Of a DNA stretch of 64,000 bases, positions 1-13,634 are shown piece by piece (positions within the stretch are counted from its first letter, which is position 1; every line of letters starts with the position of its first letter). Source of the DNA: Xanthostigma xanthostigma (Eukaryota > Arthropoda > Insecta > Raphidioptera > Raphidiidae); NCBI GenBank assembly GCA_963575645.1, contig OY754466.1:18950001-19014000 (forward strand), read 5' to 3'. The notes beneath the pieces are model-generated. The model did not search any database. It was not told the origin of the DNA and was given only the letters and a program-made list of their open reading frames with translations. A program made the translations under genes and the position numbers.

Positions 1-1738
1 TTTAACACTAAAAAAAATTGTCGTCTTAAAATTCAAAACTTCAAAATGTAAAATTGTGAAAGAAGTATTAAAAGTGTCATAACTTTGTGTTTTTAATTAT
101 TTTATCTGCTAGATATCTTTATCTGGAAGACAACTATCCGGAGTTTTGAGGAAATCGGCCATTAATTACAAATAACTTAATTTGTGAAAATTAGATATTA
201 TATACCGAGTCTACAATTAATAAATTAACTGTAGCTGTATGTAAATCACACGCCTTTGATGGATAAACATTCGTAACCAAGTAAATAGACAACAGAAAGA
301 GGCGTGTTGATAGAGTTTCCTCGTCAACGCATTTGTACCTACACTACCCGTCAGCCAATCGGTTCATTTTCTTCGCTAGCAGCTCCCCTCTCGTGACTGG
401 GTTGTCTTTCGTTTTCATTACGCTGTTGAACGAAATTTCTCCTATCGCGGCTAAGGAAGTTTCACTTCAAAAATAATATATTCATATCAATTAATTTTTC
501 TAGGTATTTGTCGGCGTCGGGTCGAACTTTTGGGCGTCCGATAAACGGACAAGTTGAGATTGCCGGAATTCGGTCGCTTAGCGGTGCAGTGCACTGGCAA
601 GCGTCGGAGGGTTTGTTCTTGCACGCACCTGAAACGGACGTACATTCCCACAATGCAGCACATCACACTGAACTTTAACTGCACATTTTTGTAGTCAAAT
701 GAGAGGAATGAATTTTTAAAAATTAGAAATTTTCGTATATCAATTCAGATAAATTCGATTCATTTATTAAAAAAAATGTTTCATTAATAACAAAGTTTTA
801 TATTTTTTACGAAACATGATAAAAAAATTACGTAAATATCGTGTTTGAACTGAACAAGAAGTTAACAGTGCAATTTCAATATTCAATTTTTGTTATATTA
901 GGTTTCTGTGGAATACCCTAGTGAAATAAAAACGGTTATATTTATTTATAGTGTGCGTTCTTTTGTTAAACAAAAGTTGTTACTGTGCAAATAAAACAAT
1001 GGATAAGTATTTATCCAAATAATTTTTTGCAGATTTAGATTTCATAGGATTGAATTGATAGTTCATTGTTTGTGCGCATAAAAAATGTTGTAAGAAAGCA
1101 ATTTTTTATAAATTATTTTAGGTAAATGTAAATGGTTAAAATAAACATGCAATTGTGTGAGTAAAATATCGTCTTTTTTTTAGTAATCGCCAGGTCCTTT
1201 AATCCAGTGTTAATTAAATGACTAACTGGCAATCGAGTAATTTACGTGTTTAATTAAAAGCGATGAACTAAGCCCCTTTTATAAATATGCGCGTAAGTAA
1301 TCCAAGTTACAATTCCAAGTGTCAGGGCACTTTTGATTTGTAAGATTAATATTTACGTCAAAATTTTCGGCTACCTATATTCAGGGGAAAAATAGTAAAA
1401 CAGAAATATAAATTATTTGACTACAACTCAAAGATCTGCGTTGAAATGGAAAAAATTGACATAATAAATTAAAAAACAAAACTTTTTGACAGCTATTTCC
1501 AAAGTGACGGCCGTGAAGTTTAAATTAAAAGCGTTGACTATGGAGGGTCCTCCATAGTCCATACCGTTGACACTCCTCATTCACCAATTGCTAATTGGTG
1601 CCTCCTTGATCACTGCGCAAATAAAACATGATGATGACCAACTTTTAAAATGTGCCACGTATTTTAAAAATCGAAGTAAAGTTGTGGCAGACGAAGATTT
1701 TTGAAATTGGAATGCTTTTGTAATTTATATCTATCCAT
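1..1738. other. Region upstream of GORASP, no firm gene
   Basis: AT-rich flank with no recognisable conserved protein. Bases about 300-660 are richer in G+C than the surroundings and hold overlapping minus-strand ORFs, entered separately. A short perfect hairpin (CTATGGAGG facing its complement) lies at about 1539-1558. The promoter and 5' UTR of the GORASP gene must lie here or further upstream, but I see no clear TATA box or initiator. Confidence 0.5.
462..684 (-). other. Possible cysteine-rich exon, unrecognised
   Basis: Two minus-strand frames stay open across a G+C-richer island. One reads a short cysteine-rich peptide containing SGACKNKPSDACQC and RPKVRPDADKYLEKLI. A plausible splice acceptor (AAATGTGCAG) lies just upstream on the minus strand, at about 681-690. 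I do not recognise the family and see no partner exon. It could be an exon of a gene lying mostly outside the window, a repeat fragment, or chance. Confidence 0.15.
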
Positions 1739-4700
1739 ATGGGTGCTGCAAATAGTGCACCGATTCCTGGAGGTGGTACTGAAGGGTATCATGTTTTAAG
1801 GGTAAAATAAAATATTTTTGACATCTGTCATTGTCATTATTCTAACCTAACAAAAAAAATTGTGCATAATTAAAACTATTAAAATAAACGATGCCGGTGA
1901 TTGAATAACTCAATTTCCGTTATATTTTGGTTTGAAATGGCAATTTTAAAGTTTGATTATATAACAGGTCCAAGAGAATTCTCCAGGCGCTGTTGCAGGA
2001 TTGGAAGCGTTTTTCGATTTTATAGTCGCTATTGGAAATACCCGCCTTGATCAGGACAATGAAACGCTTAAAGAATTATTAAGAAATGGAGTTGGTATGT
2101 ACTGAAATTGTACGATTAAAAAAATTGTTCGCGAAATATTTATCATGTCCAACAATTTTCGATAATACGGGCTCTAAATATGCAAAATGATTCTATCTGT
2201 AAGAAGATACAAACGTAGGGTATCCATTCGTCCCGGATTAAAGCCCCGTGCCCCGTATTAATATATGTCCCGGAAAATGCCTTGAATTAAATAATATCAT
2301 GTGAATATTATAATATTCGGTTATATTCGCGCGTCTCTTCATACATGCCTATATGAACGCATTCACTAAATAAATATTATATAACATGAATATTTTTTTA
2401 ATAAATTTCTGTTTTAAAATGAGGCTGATTTTTATAAAAAAATTTCCATGCGCACATTGTGTGCTTCACACGCAATGAACACTCTCTGTCCCGCATTATG
2501 TTACGATAAAAATGGTCACCTATACAAATATGTAAATACGATCTTGAGTGAGTGATTGTGACAATCTGGCGTAACGAACATACGAAAGAAAACGTTCTAA
2601 AATTAGAGCTTATGAATATGTAACATTGGATTGTCAAAAAGTTTGACATTGTGACTACCGATTTCTAGATTATAGACGCTCGACAAGTGGATCCATTGGT
2701 GTTGTATAACTACATAAAGTACGTAATTTTGATACTCATTTAAACTATTAAATTCGTCATTAGTTGTTTACTAACTTATATTTGTTGTTTATTTCAAAGC
2801 TAATCAATTTTAAATACTGTAACCATCAGTCCGTTAGTTAATATGTAAATCAATCAAATCGAGCGTCTATGATCTACAATATCCGTCAAAAACACTTTCG
2901 ACGTTCACATTTTAGTAAAGTATGGTGTACGGAACAATTTTTCAATTATTCATTTGTTTGATTTTTAGATAAGGAATTAAATATGACAGTGTATAGCAGT
3001 AAATCTCAAACTGTGAGAGAAGTTAAAATTACTCCAGGCAATTCGTGGGGAGGTCAGGGTTTACTGGGTGTCAGTATTCGATTCTGTTCTTTCGAAGGAG
3101 CCAACGAAAATGTGTGGCATGTACTGGTATGTTTAATTTAACGTCGGAACACTCCAGTGCTGCCAAATTAGTATAATTGAAAAATACTAACTCCAGTTTA
3201 TCTCTGTAAAAATAAAACAAACCGAAAAGAAAATATTTCATTAACAAACATATTTTTAACATATATTTAATAGCTTCTATATTGCTAGTGGTCGTAAGTG
3301 GAAACATGGCCCATGAAGTGATACAGCAAATAACTGTTTTTCTATCTCTTTCTTTTTACTTGACCCCTTGTGCGCAAGTGTCGCGTCTGTAATGGGGCAA
3401 TTAGCAAGTGGAATAGAGCAAGCCACCTCCCTTTCAGTTTCACAGCTTAGTTCCTGTGCAAACTGACACGCATCCATTCATGGACACGAGCATGTGACTC
3501 AGAGTATAATAAATGAGACAGACGGTATATATGTCCGCATTGTAGTGTTTAAGTTTTTGTCATAAATCTTTGCTAGCAATATAGAGGGTATTAAGTATAT
3601 GATTTTTAATTAGAGCTGTAAAAGTAACGAGAAATTGTGTACACGTATGTATTCGTTACTTAAAGAATCAGTACCCGTTACTTTTGTATCGTTACGTTAC
3701 TCGGTACATACAATAGTGTACTTAACAGCATCAAGCAATAAGGATGTAGCTTCGCACCAAAGCGCGTCGCATATGTGATAGTGATACGACATGAGTCATG
3801 ACTTCGTACTTTATGAATACTTATATATAACACATTGTGTTCGTATAACCGTATCAAACGAATCGAACTGACATGGATACGAAACATGCGAGTAACGAAA
3901 TGAATTTGTAAGTAACGATTCGTTACTTCGAGTCAGACGATGTACCTGTTACTCAGTAACGAATACATACGGTTTGTTACAGCTCTATTTTTAATATCAC
4001 TACTTTGGCGGTATAGGTTAATAGTTGAAACATAGTACACGCATGCGCACATCTTAAAATGTGTGTGCGCATGCGTCTAACAGTCTTTTTCACAACTGCG
4101 TGAACGAAGCTTATTGGTGAACTTTTGTAGGAAGTGCATCCGTCATCGCCGGCAGAATTAGCCGGATTGAGACCGTTTACGGATTATATTATTGGCGCCG
4201 ATTCAATATTACACGAGAGTGAGGATTTGTTTACGTTGATAGAAGCGCACGAGGGAAGAGCTTTAAAGCTGTATGTTTATAACACAGTAGACGATGCCTG
4301 CAGAGAGGTTAGTTGAAATAGGAACGCGTTTAATCGACAAATATTAAATGACTGTTAGATTGTACAAGATGTATAATCTCAAAACGTTTGATATTGTGTT
4401 TCAATTCAGGTTTCGATAACGCCAAACCTTCAGTGGGGTGGTGAAGGCAGCTTAGGATGTGGTATAGGCTATGGATATTTGCATCGCATACCGGTTCGCA
4501 GTGGACCTCCGTCCACATTTGCTGGAACAGTTCCGTTATCTAAACTGGTAATATGACTTAAAATACCATTTCTGATCAGGTTAGACTACCATAATTAAAA
4601 GTAGAATTGGCAAACAAAGTATCCTATATTATAGTTACTAATTTTCCACCATCGCAGCAACAGTGGAAGATTCTGGTTTGAGACCCGACAGCGACATTGT

Positions 4701-7700
4701 GTGAATCATTTTTTTTTTTTTTCAATATTGTATAATATTGTTTCATAATACAATAATATATCATGGCTATAAATTTGTATATTTAAATCTACGTTCATAT
4801 TCCGTAATGAAGCTGTCAATATACTGAATTTTACTTTACTCACTAGTGTTAAATGGCTTGTTTCGCGACTGAATATATGGATGAAAGGCAGATATTTGGT
4901 AGGGGGTAGTGCAAAAAAGCCCTTTTTCGACACGAGTTTCTCTTTCGTTACTCTTTTTATACAGATATTACTTTTTATGCATATCCGTTAATATGTTCTC
5001 ATTATAAAAAATAATATGCGTGACAAGTGTGAAACGATGCCTCTTATTTAAAACTCATGCGATAATTTTGAAACTCATTTCCAAATATCGCGCTCGTTTT
5101 AAAAAAGGCACCATCTCACACTTGTTACGCAATATACTATTCTTGCTTACATCAATTTTTAATGTTTGTAGCATAAAATTTAAAAAATAAGAGATATGAG
5201 TGAACATTCAGAATAGTACTAAACTAAATATCAACCCCTGGAAAAAAAAGTCGAAATTCTAATATCACCTGTAGCTTTTATCGGCTTTAAGGTATGTTCC
5301 AAATTTTGGAAAGGCAATTTTATTCACATAAAATTTCTCTTCCAGTCGACACCAAATGTCCAGACGGTCGGTCAGAATCCGGCGACTACGACCGAAGGAA
5401 CCGCGCATTTGTTCAATAAAGCTCCGGCTCCTGGAACCGTTAGCGATCTATTTGGCAGTTTGCCACCGCCTATAATATGTAGTTCGATTCCGACGAGTGG
5501 TATTTCAGCCCCTCCTCCGACGCCTATATCGCCGAATGTACCGGCACCGACGTCTTTAAACCAGACGCTGGCCGCGACGACTGCTGCTGAAGGAATGCAG
5601 CCCTATTTTCCGCAGCAAGCATTCATTCCGCCATTGCAAACGTATGCTCCTCCGAATACGTTCTCTAATCCGCAGTTTCAAATACCTGAAATGAGTACGG
5701 TTACGACGAGCAGTCAATTCGAAACGAGTATGGTACCAACATCCGCTCCGTTTGTACCGAACACCAACGTTAGTCAGATGTCTTCAATTTCTAATGTTCA
5801 TCCGGCTAATTTACCCACCGCAGGTATGTGTTTACGATTTTTTTTATACAATTAATTTTCTTTTGGCTTAGATTGATTATAACACGAGGCATAGATATAA
5901 ATGAGCTCAAACAACAGATTTTTTCATGATTATTCCCTTCACAGAAATAGGTGTACTCGATAGTTCATTTTTTTGACACTAATAGCGCTTGTGTTCAGGA
6001 CGTACTGTTTACTCAATGATTATTGGTGGACATACCGTTTACACTTAATGATTATTGGTTTAAACAAGTACTTCGTGCACAGTAGCACACTCTATGTATC
6101 CCTCAAATCGAAGCCACTTTTTTAACATTGCGTTTGGACTTTTAAATCTATACTTCGTGGAGTACAATTTGAGTTCAAAAGAGGATAAAAAAAAAGAAAT
6201 GCTGCTCGAAAAGAATAGAAAAAAGATGGTAGTATGACATCAAGTGCATTATAAATTATTTCTTTGCCGTTTTCCTTTCAAATACAGTAATGCTCCGAAG
6301 TTACGCGATTGGTGATACTGACAGAGTGCGTAACTGGGGGTACAATTGAAATGCGGATGAAGTGCTTTGAGCGGATTGTAGGGAGTTAAGCGGGAGGAGA
6401 AAATAAGTAACCGCATAACTCTGAGTTTGCGTAAGTCGAGGTATTACTGTATGCAGGAGAACGGATGCTTAATTTTACATGCTTATTTCCTACATACTGA
6501 ATATTAAACAACACAGTATGCAGTGAGTATCACAGATTTGAGAACATAGAAAATTAATTATTGCAACAAGAAAGATATAAACAAAATGATTAACGCGACA
6601 AAGATAGAATACACAGGACTGAATAAATTAAATTATTGTTTTTAAGGATGTATGAGGTATCAGTCACATACAAGTATGTCCATAACCGCACATTATAATA
6701 TGGTAGCAACAACGTCAAAATGTTTATTCAACTCATGCGCGCTATTCATGTTTTATCATGCCTAAAAACCGAACCCCTAAATAGCCATTTACCGACTGGT
6801 GACAATTACTTGTCATAACTCAATGAAAATTCCTACTAGCTCGGCCATTGGGGAGTAATGAAAATAAACGTAACTATTTTCTGAGTCGTAACGAAATAGT
6901 AGGTAACAACAACTCCGTTGTTACCCATTGAGGCTAAAATTGAGAGGCCGAATGTTTTCGACATGGAGTTTATTCATAACCGGCTAACCTCAAACCAAAA
7001 CATTGAATCGTGCTGTTTGGTGCTGTTAGTATTGACAGTTTTTTTTATAAAGAAATAAATAGATATTTACAACATCTCATTAATAACAATAAATAAAACA
7101 TGAATAACGCGCAATTGTTGAATAAAATTATGGGCGTAACTTGTAGGCTAAGTCATGACCTGTCAGCGCGATGAATGACTTAGACTACTAGTTACGCCAA
7201 TAACTATTATGATACATTTTTTTTTACAAATTTTGAAGTTGGAATAATCCTGCCCAACTTGGCTGAAGCCAGTGCTAGGGCAGGAGTAAGGGTTTAGGAC
7301 GTGTGTAAAAAATATAAAAAAACTCGGGTCGCAGTGCGAAACCCTGCCGACAATATAGTGTATTTGCTTTTATAAGCAGTGTGGCTCTATTGTATGAACT
7401 TAACTTTGTTTTTGGACAAAATAAAAAAAATTACCCTCTAATACACCCCTTAAAACAACATTTTTTTACTTAATTTCAATACTACATACCAATTCAACAT
7501 CTGTACCAAATTATATACACCCTTCAGTATGTAAATCACTATCAGTAAACTTGCGTTTTCATAAAACTTGTAAGTCCGGTCCTGTCGGGCCGATTTTATT
7601 TAAATTTTAGCAGCACATTTCAATAATTACTAAAGGGTTAAATTTCAAATTTGAAGTGATTTTGAGAATTTTTTCCGTATTTTTGGGCCCAAAAACATTT

Positions 7701-7832
7701 TTCAACCCCTAAATACCCCCCTTAAAATGGCCCGATCGGGCCCATTTTAAATAGGCTTCTTGCGATGATGGATTCCAACATGTGGACCAAATTTCGTTTA
7801 AATCGATTAAGTCTGTCGAGAGTTATCGTGGT

Positions 7833-7868
<36 letters not shown>

Positions 7869-7873
7869 TATAA

Positions 7874-7959
<86 letters not shown>

Positions 7960-8661
7960 TATATAAACATTTCCAAAAATGGTGCCAAACTTCTTAGAAA
8001 CTTATGAAACGTCGAGAAATTTTGGTCCGACCCCTAGGTCCCGCCATCCGACCGACGCCAATAGTGTAAGTGCCTTATGGCAAATACACTAAAAAGTAAA
8101 TAAATAAAAGTAGTTAGAATGAATCTTAACCTCTACAAGTCGAATATTTCCTTACAAAATCCGCCTAGGTCGAAAATTCTATAACTCGAACTTACATAGG
8201 TTCTACTGTATAAATTGTTTAAACGAGTTAGTAGTATTAAGAAATTATTTATAAGTTGACAAAATGTTATTCATACCTCGGTGATTGGAGTTACCCCTCA
8301 TACATCTTTAAAGCATAAAAATAAAATAAAACAATCGCTGATGCTTAATGATTTTTCCTCTGTGATACACCTTGTATAATCAATGAAATAGGTACTTGAT
8401 AAATGTAAATAAACTATCTGACAAAAATGTGTAGGTGTCGCCATGATGCCACCGATACCGCATCCTCCGGCTACGACACCGTATGTCCCTTATTTCGGAA
8501 ATCAAGGGGTTCCTTTAACAACACCGATCACGCTGCCAGGCCTACCACCTATCACGGTTAGCGCGACTCTGCCTCCGAACACAATAGAAGCGTTGCAACA
8601 AACGTCGACCGTCAGAACGACAGAACAGCAATCTGTTTTACCGGTTTCGGCTCAGCATTAA
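1739..8661 (+). CDS. GORASP2: Golgi reassembly-stacking protein (GRASP/GORASP)
   Basis: Peripheral Golgi protein that tethers cisternae and acts in stacking, ribbon linking and unconventional secretion. Seven exons join in phase: 1739-1801, 1968-2094, 2969-3126, 4131-4307, 4410-4547, 5346-5823 and 8435-8661, giving 455 residues. It starts [20 protein letters not shown]; Gly2 followed by Ser6 fits N-myristoylation, which anchors GRASPs to Golgi membrane. The two GRASP-type PDZ domains occupy about residues 12-105 and 106-205. They are marked by [20 protein letters not shown] and by [20 protein letters not shown], which are near-identical to animal GRASP55/65. The remaining roughly 235 residues are a Pro/Ser/Thr/Gln-rich tail, the usual SPR regulatory region, poorly conserved in sequence. 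All introns are GT-AG. Introns 2, 3 and 6 carry MITEs. Insects normally have one GRASP (Grasp65 in Drosophila), so the symbol marks the family rather than a paralogue. Confidence 0.95.
2665..2877. mobile_element. MITE in GORASP intron 2
   Basis: Inverted ends of about 19 bp match at 17 positions: CTAGATTATAGACGCTCGA on the left and the complement of TCGAGCGTCTATGATCTAC on the right. The interior is AT-rich and non-coding. Similar 'tagacgctcga' strings near 17.67 kb and 23.98 kb suggest a repeated family. No clear target duplication was found. Confidence 0.5.
3611..3987. mobile_element. Non-autonomous hAT element in GORASP intron 3
   Basis: The element is 377 bp. It begins TAGAGCTGTAA and ends TTACAGCTCTA, and is flanked by a perfect 8-bp duplication TTTTTAAT (3603-3610 and 3988-3995), the hallmark of hAT insertion. 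The interior has repeated 'gttacttcg/cgttact' subterminal motifs and no coding capacity. Related pieces lie near 39.17-39.23 kb and 57.15-57.35 kb. Confidence 0.85.
6285..6449. mobile_element. Pogo/Tigger-like MITE in GORASP intron 6
   Basis: This is a 165-bp element with ends CAGTAATGCTCCGAAGTTAC and the complement of GTAAGTCGAGGTATTACTG, flanked by TA on both sides (6283-6284 and 6450-6451). The CAGTAAT... ends and TA target fit the pogo/Tigger branch of Tc1-mariner. It is non-coding. Confidence 0.75.
7836..7967. repeat. (TA)n microsatellite
   Basis: About 130 bp of nearly pure TA dinucleotides in GORASP intron 6. It follows a tract ('gagttatcgtggtcacaca') that resembles the 3' end of a dispersed repeat. 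The long Ile-Tyr ORF read across it is meaningless. Confidence 0.95.
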
Positions 8662-8668
8662 AAATCAT

Positions 8669-8674
8669 AATAAA
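8669..8674 (+). terminator. Poly(A) signal of GORASP
   Basis: AATAAA begins 8 bases after the stop codon. It is the nearest canonical signal. A longer 3' UTR using downstream sites is equally possible. Confidence 0.4.
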
Positions 8675-10017
8675 TTATCATTAATATGTAAATGTTGGTT
8701 TTTCATTTTTTTTTTTTTGTTAATGGAAATTGCTTGACTTTTTTATCAAATCGCAAGTTACTTTCCAGATTGTTTTTGTTTTACATGAATCTGGCAGTTC
8801 AATTCTAACCTATCTTTTATTTTATTCAACTTATGTCGAACAGTAATACTTGTTCTTCAATTTTAAGTTAGCAGGGTGGTTACATAACTAGAAAATTTTG
8901 AAAAGTTATAAAATTTTTAATAATACGACAAAAATCATTGCAAAGTCAAGAAAAACAAAGATATTATTCCAATGCAAACGTCGTTCTACTTCGTCGCAGA
9001 GATTTGCTGGTAATGTAAAATTTTAAAATAACTAAAGTTGATTATTTACCACTTATTGAAGGTTGAGTAAAAGATCAGGGAAAATTGTAAATCGGTATTT
9101 TTTCCTGATATTTGTGACCAATCTGGTCAGTAAAAAAAATCTATAAATTAGAGTTGATTTTTTAAAAGCTAGTGTAGGTTTCTTACATCTCTTGATAACT
9201 CATTGAGGAAACAATTTTGCATCCTTTTTTAACTCATAAATGAGATGTAAAATAATTCATAACCACAGAACAATAAACATGTTTTTTATACTCTGGTTAC
9301 TACTTGAAATGGATAAGATGGGTTGGAAGATGAAAATAGAAGATAGTCATGCATTATTTCTTTTGTACAGATCTTGTTTTCATGCTTCAGTTTGTGTGTC
9401 GGATTATGAAAACCGATAAGTAAAGTTGATGAAATTGTCTGTGTCAACAACTTGCATAAAAGTACACACGTTTTTATATTTTGACAAACAACTGTTATGA
9501 GGCTATGTGCAATTAATGTAAGGTTATGTATACCTACAGCAATCTGAACACGTTAGAGGTAGATCTTTTGGTTAAACGATTTAAATTAATTTCAAATTAC
9601 TAAACAAACGCGCGTTTTAATCATTTTTGTAAGCTTTAATTTAACTTTGCGTATGTTTGTTTATTTGTTTCAAATCTTGCGACCGATTTTTTACCTACTT
9701 ATTGTCAACCGATTGAGTTGAAATTTCTGTGTTCCTGATGACAATACACGAATCAGTCGTTTTTAGAATTAAATAATCAATTGCTTCTTATACATGAATG
9801 TTTTTTTTTTTTTTTTTTAATTAATGAATGGATGCGAAACTGGTATATTGAGTGGAGCAGTAAGCCAGGAGCTAGCACATTCGGTAGAGCATAAGATTCA
9901 ATCGCATCTTCTTTATAAAGAAATTGAAAAACTAGAAAGAGCAAAATAAAATATAGATAAACTTGTTTAAGACTAGCTTTTACTGAAATGTACTAAAAAT
10001 GAATAAATAACTGTTAA

Positions 10018-10112
10018 TAATTTAGGTTCATAATTATAAAAGCGTGGGTTGTGACTAATAAACTATCACAGAGTTTACAGCCCACGCTTATATAATTATG
10101 AATCTAAATTAT
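10018..10112. repeat. Short hairpin MITE
   Basis: About 34-bp arms (ATAATTTAGGTTCATAATTA... on the left, its near-perfect complement on the right) surround a loop of about 27 bp. It has no coding capacity. Confidence 0.6.
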
Positions 10113-10744
10113 AAAACATTATTTTTTCCTTTTTTTAGCACACTTCAATAAAAACTTAGTTTAAAAAAGTTTTTTTTATAGTATTTTTTTTAAGCTAGAA
10201 AACACGAGTACTCATCTAGACACGCGGCAGTGTGTCAAGCAAAGAAAAAGGCGACGCAGCAGCCATGTATTATATTACACGAACCATTTGGAGCCACTTT
10301 TGACCCCTTAATAACTCAAAATCTATTTAACATAAACACATGAAATTTGTTTTATTTATTAAAATCCCTTAGATTAACTAGAGGCCCTTTCATAATACAG
10401 CTCAAACGGTTATTGAGATATTAACGTCTAAAAATCGTCATTTTTATCACTGACTGACTCATTAACTGGCTTACTGACATATAGATCAAAAACCTAACCC
10501 ACTTCCAGATGACCTAGAACGTTGAAATTTAGCGTCCAGCTGGGTAATTGTGCTGCAAAGGAAGAAAACCAGAAAACAGTTAAGATTTGAAATATTTTTC
10601 AAGCAATATTATAAAAATTCGTATTGTAACGGCATTTGTTACGTATTCAATTTAATTTTACAAATCACTTTTGAACGATAAATAATAATAATTTCTTTAC
10701 AAAAAGTAATGATATCCCACCAAGAACACTAACTTGAAAAAGGG

Positions 10745-10920
10745 TGCCGAGTTCAATATTCAATACAAAAAGAATTGAGATCTAAAAGGATGCCAAGTTT
10801 TCACACATATAAACATGAAGTTCAGGTATAAATCATAATATAAAACACGAAAACTTGTCAAGTGAACATTTGGCACCCTTTTAGATCTCAGTTCTTTTTG
10901 TATTGAATATTGAACTTGGC
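10745..10920. repeat. Inverted repeat with 50-bp arms
   Basis: Arms at 10745-10795 and 10872-10920 share GTTCAATATTCAATACAAAA in inverted orientation with few mismatches, around a loop of about 75 bp. Probably a MITE or a foldback remnant. Confidence 0.6.
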
Positions 10921-11949
10921 TCTCTTTTTCACATTTATGTTTTTGATGGGATTTATTTAGTTTAACTTGGTCAGGACTCATAGCAAACAAAAGACAAGCA
11001 TGAAAACGGGTTCTTAGAAACAAAAGGAAGACGCAATACATTGTTTTGTTTTTTGAATTTGTGTAGAAAATGTAACTACAGATTAATCTTCTTTTTTGTT
11101 ACTTGAACCAGGTTGATAAAGATTTGAACTGTTGTTGGGGGTGTACTTCGAACGTCTCAATAATTGATTTTTTAAACTTAAATCTTTAATTTACTCCACA
11201 TTGGATGACATTAAAAATCGTAAGATTCGGTTGCAAATATTTCAAAAATGAGTTGCATCTTTTTCGATAAATTATGGATTTCTCAAAATGGATGGAATTA
11301 GCTTTGAAAATATTTGTGTAGAAAAACGCTCGACTGAATATTACAAATTTTAATGAACAAAATGTTATATGAAGTCAGGTGTCGCCATCTCTGGATGTGT
11401 GGCCTTGACTTGAATAGCTTAAAGAATGTGTCATAAATACGCTGTATTTAATGCTATGTATATTATTTAGCTTAAAAATTTCACTAGTATTGTTCGTTTG
11501 TTTCATAATTAATTGCGATGCACGTTTGTTTTTTTAACAAGTACTATGGTAATTATAACTTTTGTCAAATAGATTATAAGTGAAAGAAAGTATTTTTAAA
11601 TAAATTTATTTAACACTTCTCCTCAGATTGATCTGTTATGTCTTCTAGTACAGTCCAACAAATCAATTTTGAGTCATTGGCTGTGCTCGTTGGTCTCTTA
11701 GATGTCCGTCAAAATGATGGTGGCGCATGCTCAGAGAGAAAATAGACTGCCTCCATCATTTTGAAGAACAAACTTAACAAATACGACATCCGTTGACTTT
11801 ATGTGAAGTCCTTTTGTTTTGAGTTTTTGAGACTGAAACTTTTTATACAAGTTCGAACCGTCTGCGTTAAATATTTATACTGCATAAAAAAGGAATAAAA
11901 ATGCATTGTTTTATATAATGCTTCAGCGTATGACGAATTGTCATCCAAT

Positions 11950-12361
11950 GGGCGTGTTTGGCCGAAGTAAGTACTTACTAAACTTAGTAAGCCAGTTAGC
12001 ATACAAAAATTAAAATCTTACAAGCTGACTATAGCGCTTTTCGGCCAGGACAGACTTACTGGATTGACATAACTCAAAACACGGGTTTACGTTATATCCC
12101 GTACATATAACCTTATAGACTGAATATAATTGACAGTACGAAATTTATCAATATAATTTAATTCATGTAAATAGTTGCAAATGGATAAATGACAGGTCTG
12201 TTTCTGTCTGTTTTGTTTACATCAACAATAAGCAAAATGGCGTCTTATATTAAGCTATGCTTACTGCGTTAGCACTTATTTTGTGTTCCGGCCGAAAATT
12301 TTGTAAGTATAGTGAGTGACTTACTAAATTTAGTAAGTACTTACTTCGGCCAAACACGCCC
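11950..12361. mobile_element. PIF/Harbinger-type MITE
   Basis: A 412-bp element. It begins GGGCGTGTTTGGCCGAAGTA and ends with its complement, with inverted ends of about 40 bp. The flanking AAT at 11947-11949 and 12362-12364 is a 3-bp target duplication. GGG-starting ends with a 3-bp TSD fit the PIF/Harbinger group. Confidence 0.7.
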
Positions 12362-13254
12362 AATGACAAAACATGGATTGAAGTCGTGTTTGACAGTTCA
12401 TTCCACTGTTTCTGCTGTTTTACTTTACTATTCTCAAAAATAAGCTTTTAACTTTCATTACAGGGTAAACAGCTTTGTGTTTTTTCGTTTTATTTGAACC
12501 GTTTTTTCATGTACTGTTTTATATTGTTTTTGAAGTGATACTTTATTAGTCGCATTTTGGACATTCACAATAGAGTAAGTCAAACTCACATCTATTTTTT
12601 AAGGTCGCCAATAGCCAAGGTTATTTGTGCTTAGTACCAATTCATGTTTCCAATTTATTATTTTTTAATAGTAAATTGAAAATCCAGTTGATACTTGACA
12701 CTCGTGCTCAAATTAGAACCAGGGAACTGGGGGCTTGTAATAGAGAAACCGTTACACGCTTGGATATTCCAAACCCCATTTCTACGTTAATGTTTATAGA
12801 TATCTGAAATAAAAAAAATAATTAAACTGAAAACTACAAACATTTAATATTTATTTAAAGTATTATTTTGAGTACAACGCCTAACATTTTTTATCAAGAA
12901 ATATTTACTTTCATAGAAAAAATATTTTACAATTTTGGTTTAAAAAATAATCACCTTGCACATCAATATAAATTTGCAATTCTTCAAAGTAGACAAAAAA
13001 CTAACGGTTAAAATTATTTCTTAACCTTACTGACATTATGTCGAATTATAAACGAAATATACACAAATTTCAACGATTGATAATTTCATTTAAATAATAG
13101 GTTACCATACAATATCTACCTACGAGTAATTTCTGACTTGACGAGTAAATTTATGTCATTGAGTGCGCCCGCAAAGCTACAATTGCCGTATTTGTTTATT
13201 GCAATAAATGTTATTTATCGATAAAAAAACTTATAAAGCAAATCTTTTGTAAAC

Positions 13255-13360
13255 GGTTTGTGAAAAAAAAAAACAGTTGTGTGGTTTTAAGAAACCACGA
13301 CGCAAGTGAAACTTTTATTGGATTGTAGGCGTTGGATTGTAGACACTTATCCATCACGAT
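13255..13360 (+). mobile_element. Penelope-like element fragment (5' piece)
   Basis: About 100 bp that match, in reverse orientation, the start of the Penelope element at 59.46-59.57 kb, including the GTGGTTTTAAGAAACCAC hairpin and AAGTGAAACTTTTATTGGAT. It stops abruptly where the repeat at 13361-13634 begins. Confidence 0.65.
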
Positions 13361-13634
13361 TAATTATAAACAATAATATTCACATGAATACACGAATAAA
13401 AACAGTAAACACTGTACAGCACACTTGCCCGCATGACAGACTGACTATGTGTTATACATACTACACGGTCAGCTGATGCTAACCATGGGCGCCGCCATAT
13501 TGGCCTTGGCTGCTTTACCGAGCGCCTACTCCGAACGCCTTTCACTTTACCCCTACTCCGCGGCCGCCTGTAATGCGACATGCAACAGACGGCCAGAAAA
13601 ATTCGGGGCGATAGAATAAAAGTTTCACTTTAAA
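13361..13634 (-). repeat. Repeat leader, inverted copy of 54.3 kb
   Basis: Reverse complement of 54325-54571 at high identity, including CCAATATGGCGGCGCCCATG and an ORF beginning near SRGKVKGVRSRRS in both copies. It is joined to a Penelope 5' fragment on its left, and the other copy lies beside Penelope-type terminal sequence. Likely the untranslated or promoter part of a retroelement. Confidence 0.6.

Noticed and set aside
7722-7988. Long Ile/Tyr ORF
   Set aside because: It is a translation of the (TA)n microsatellite.
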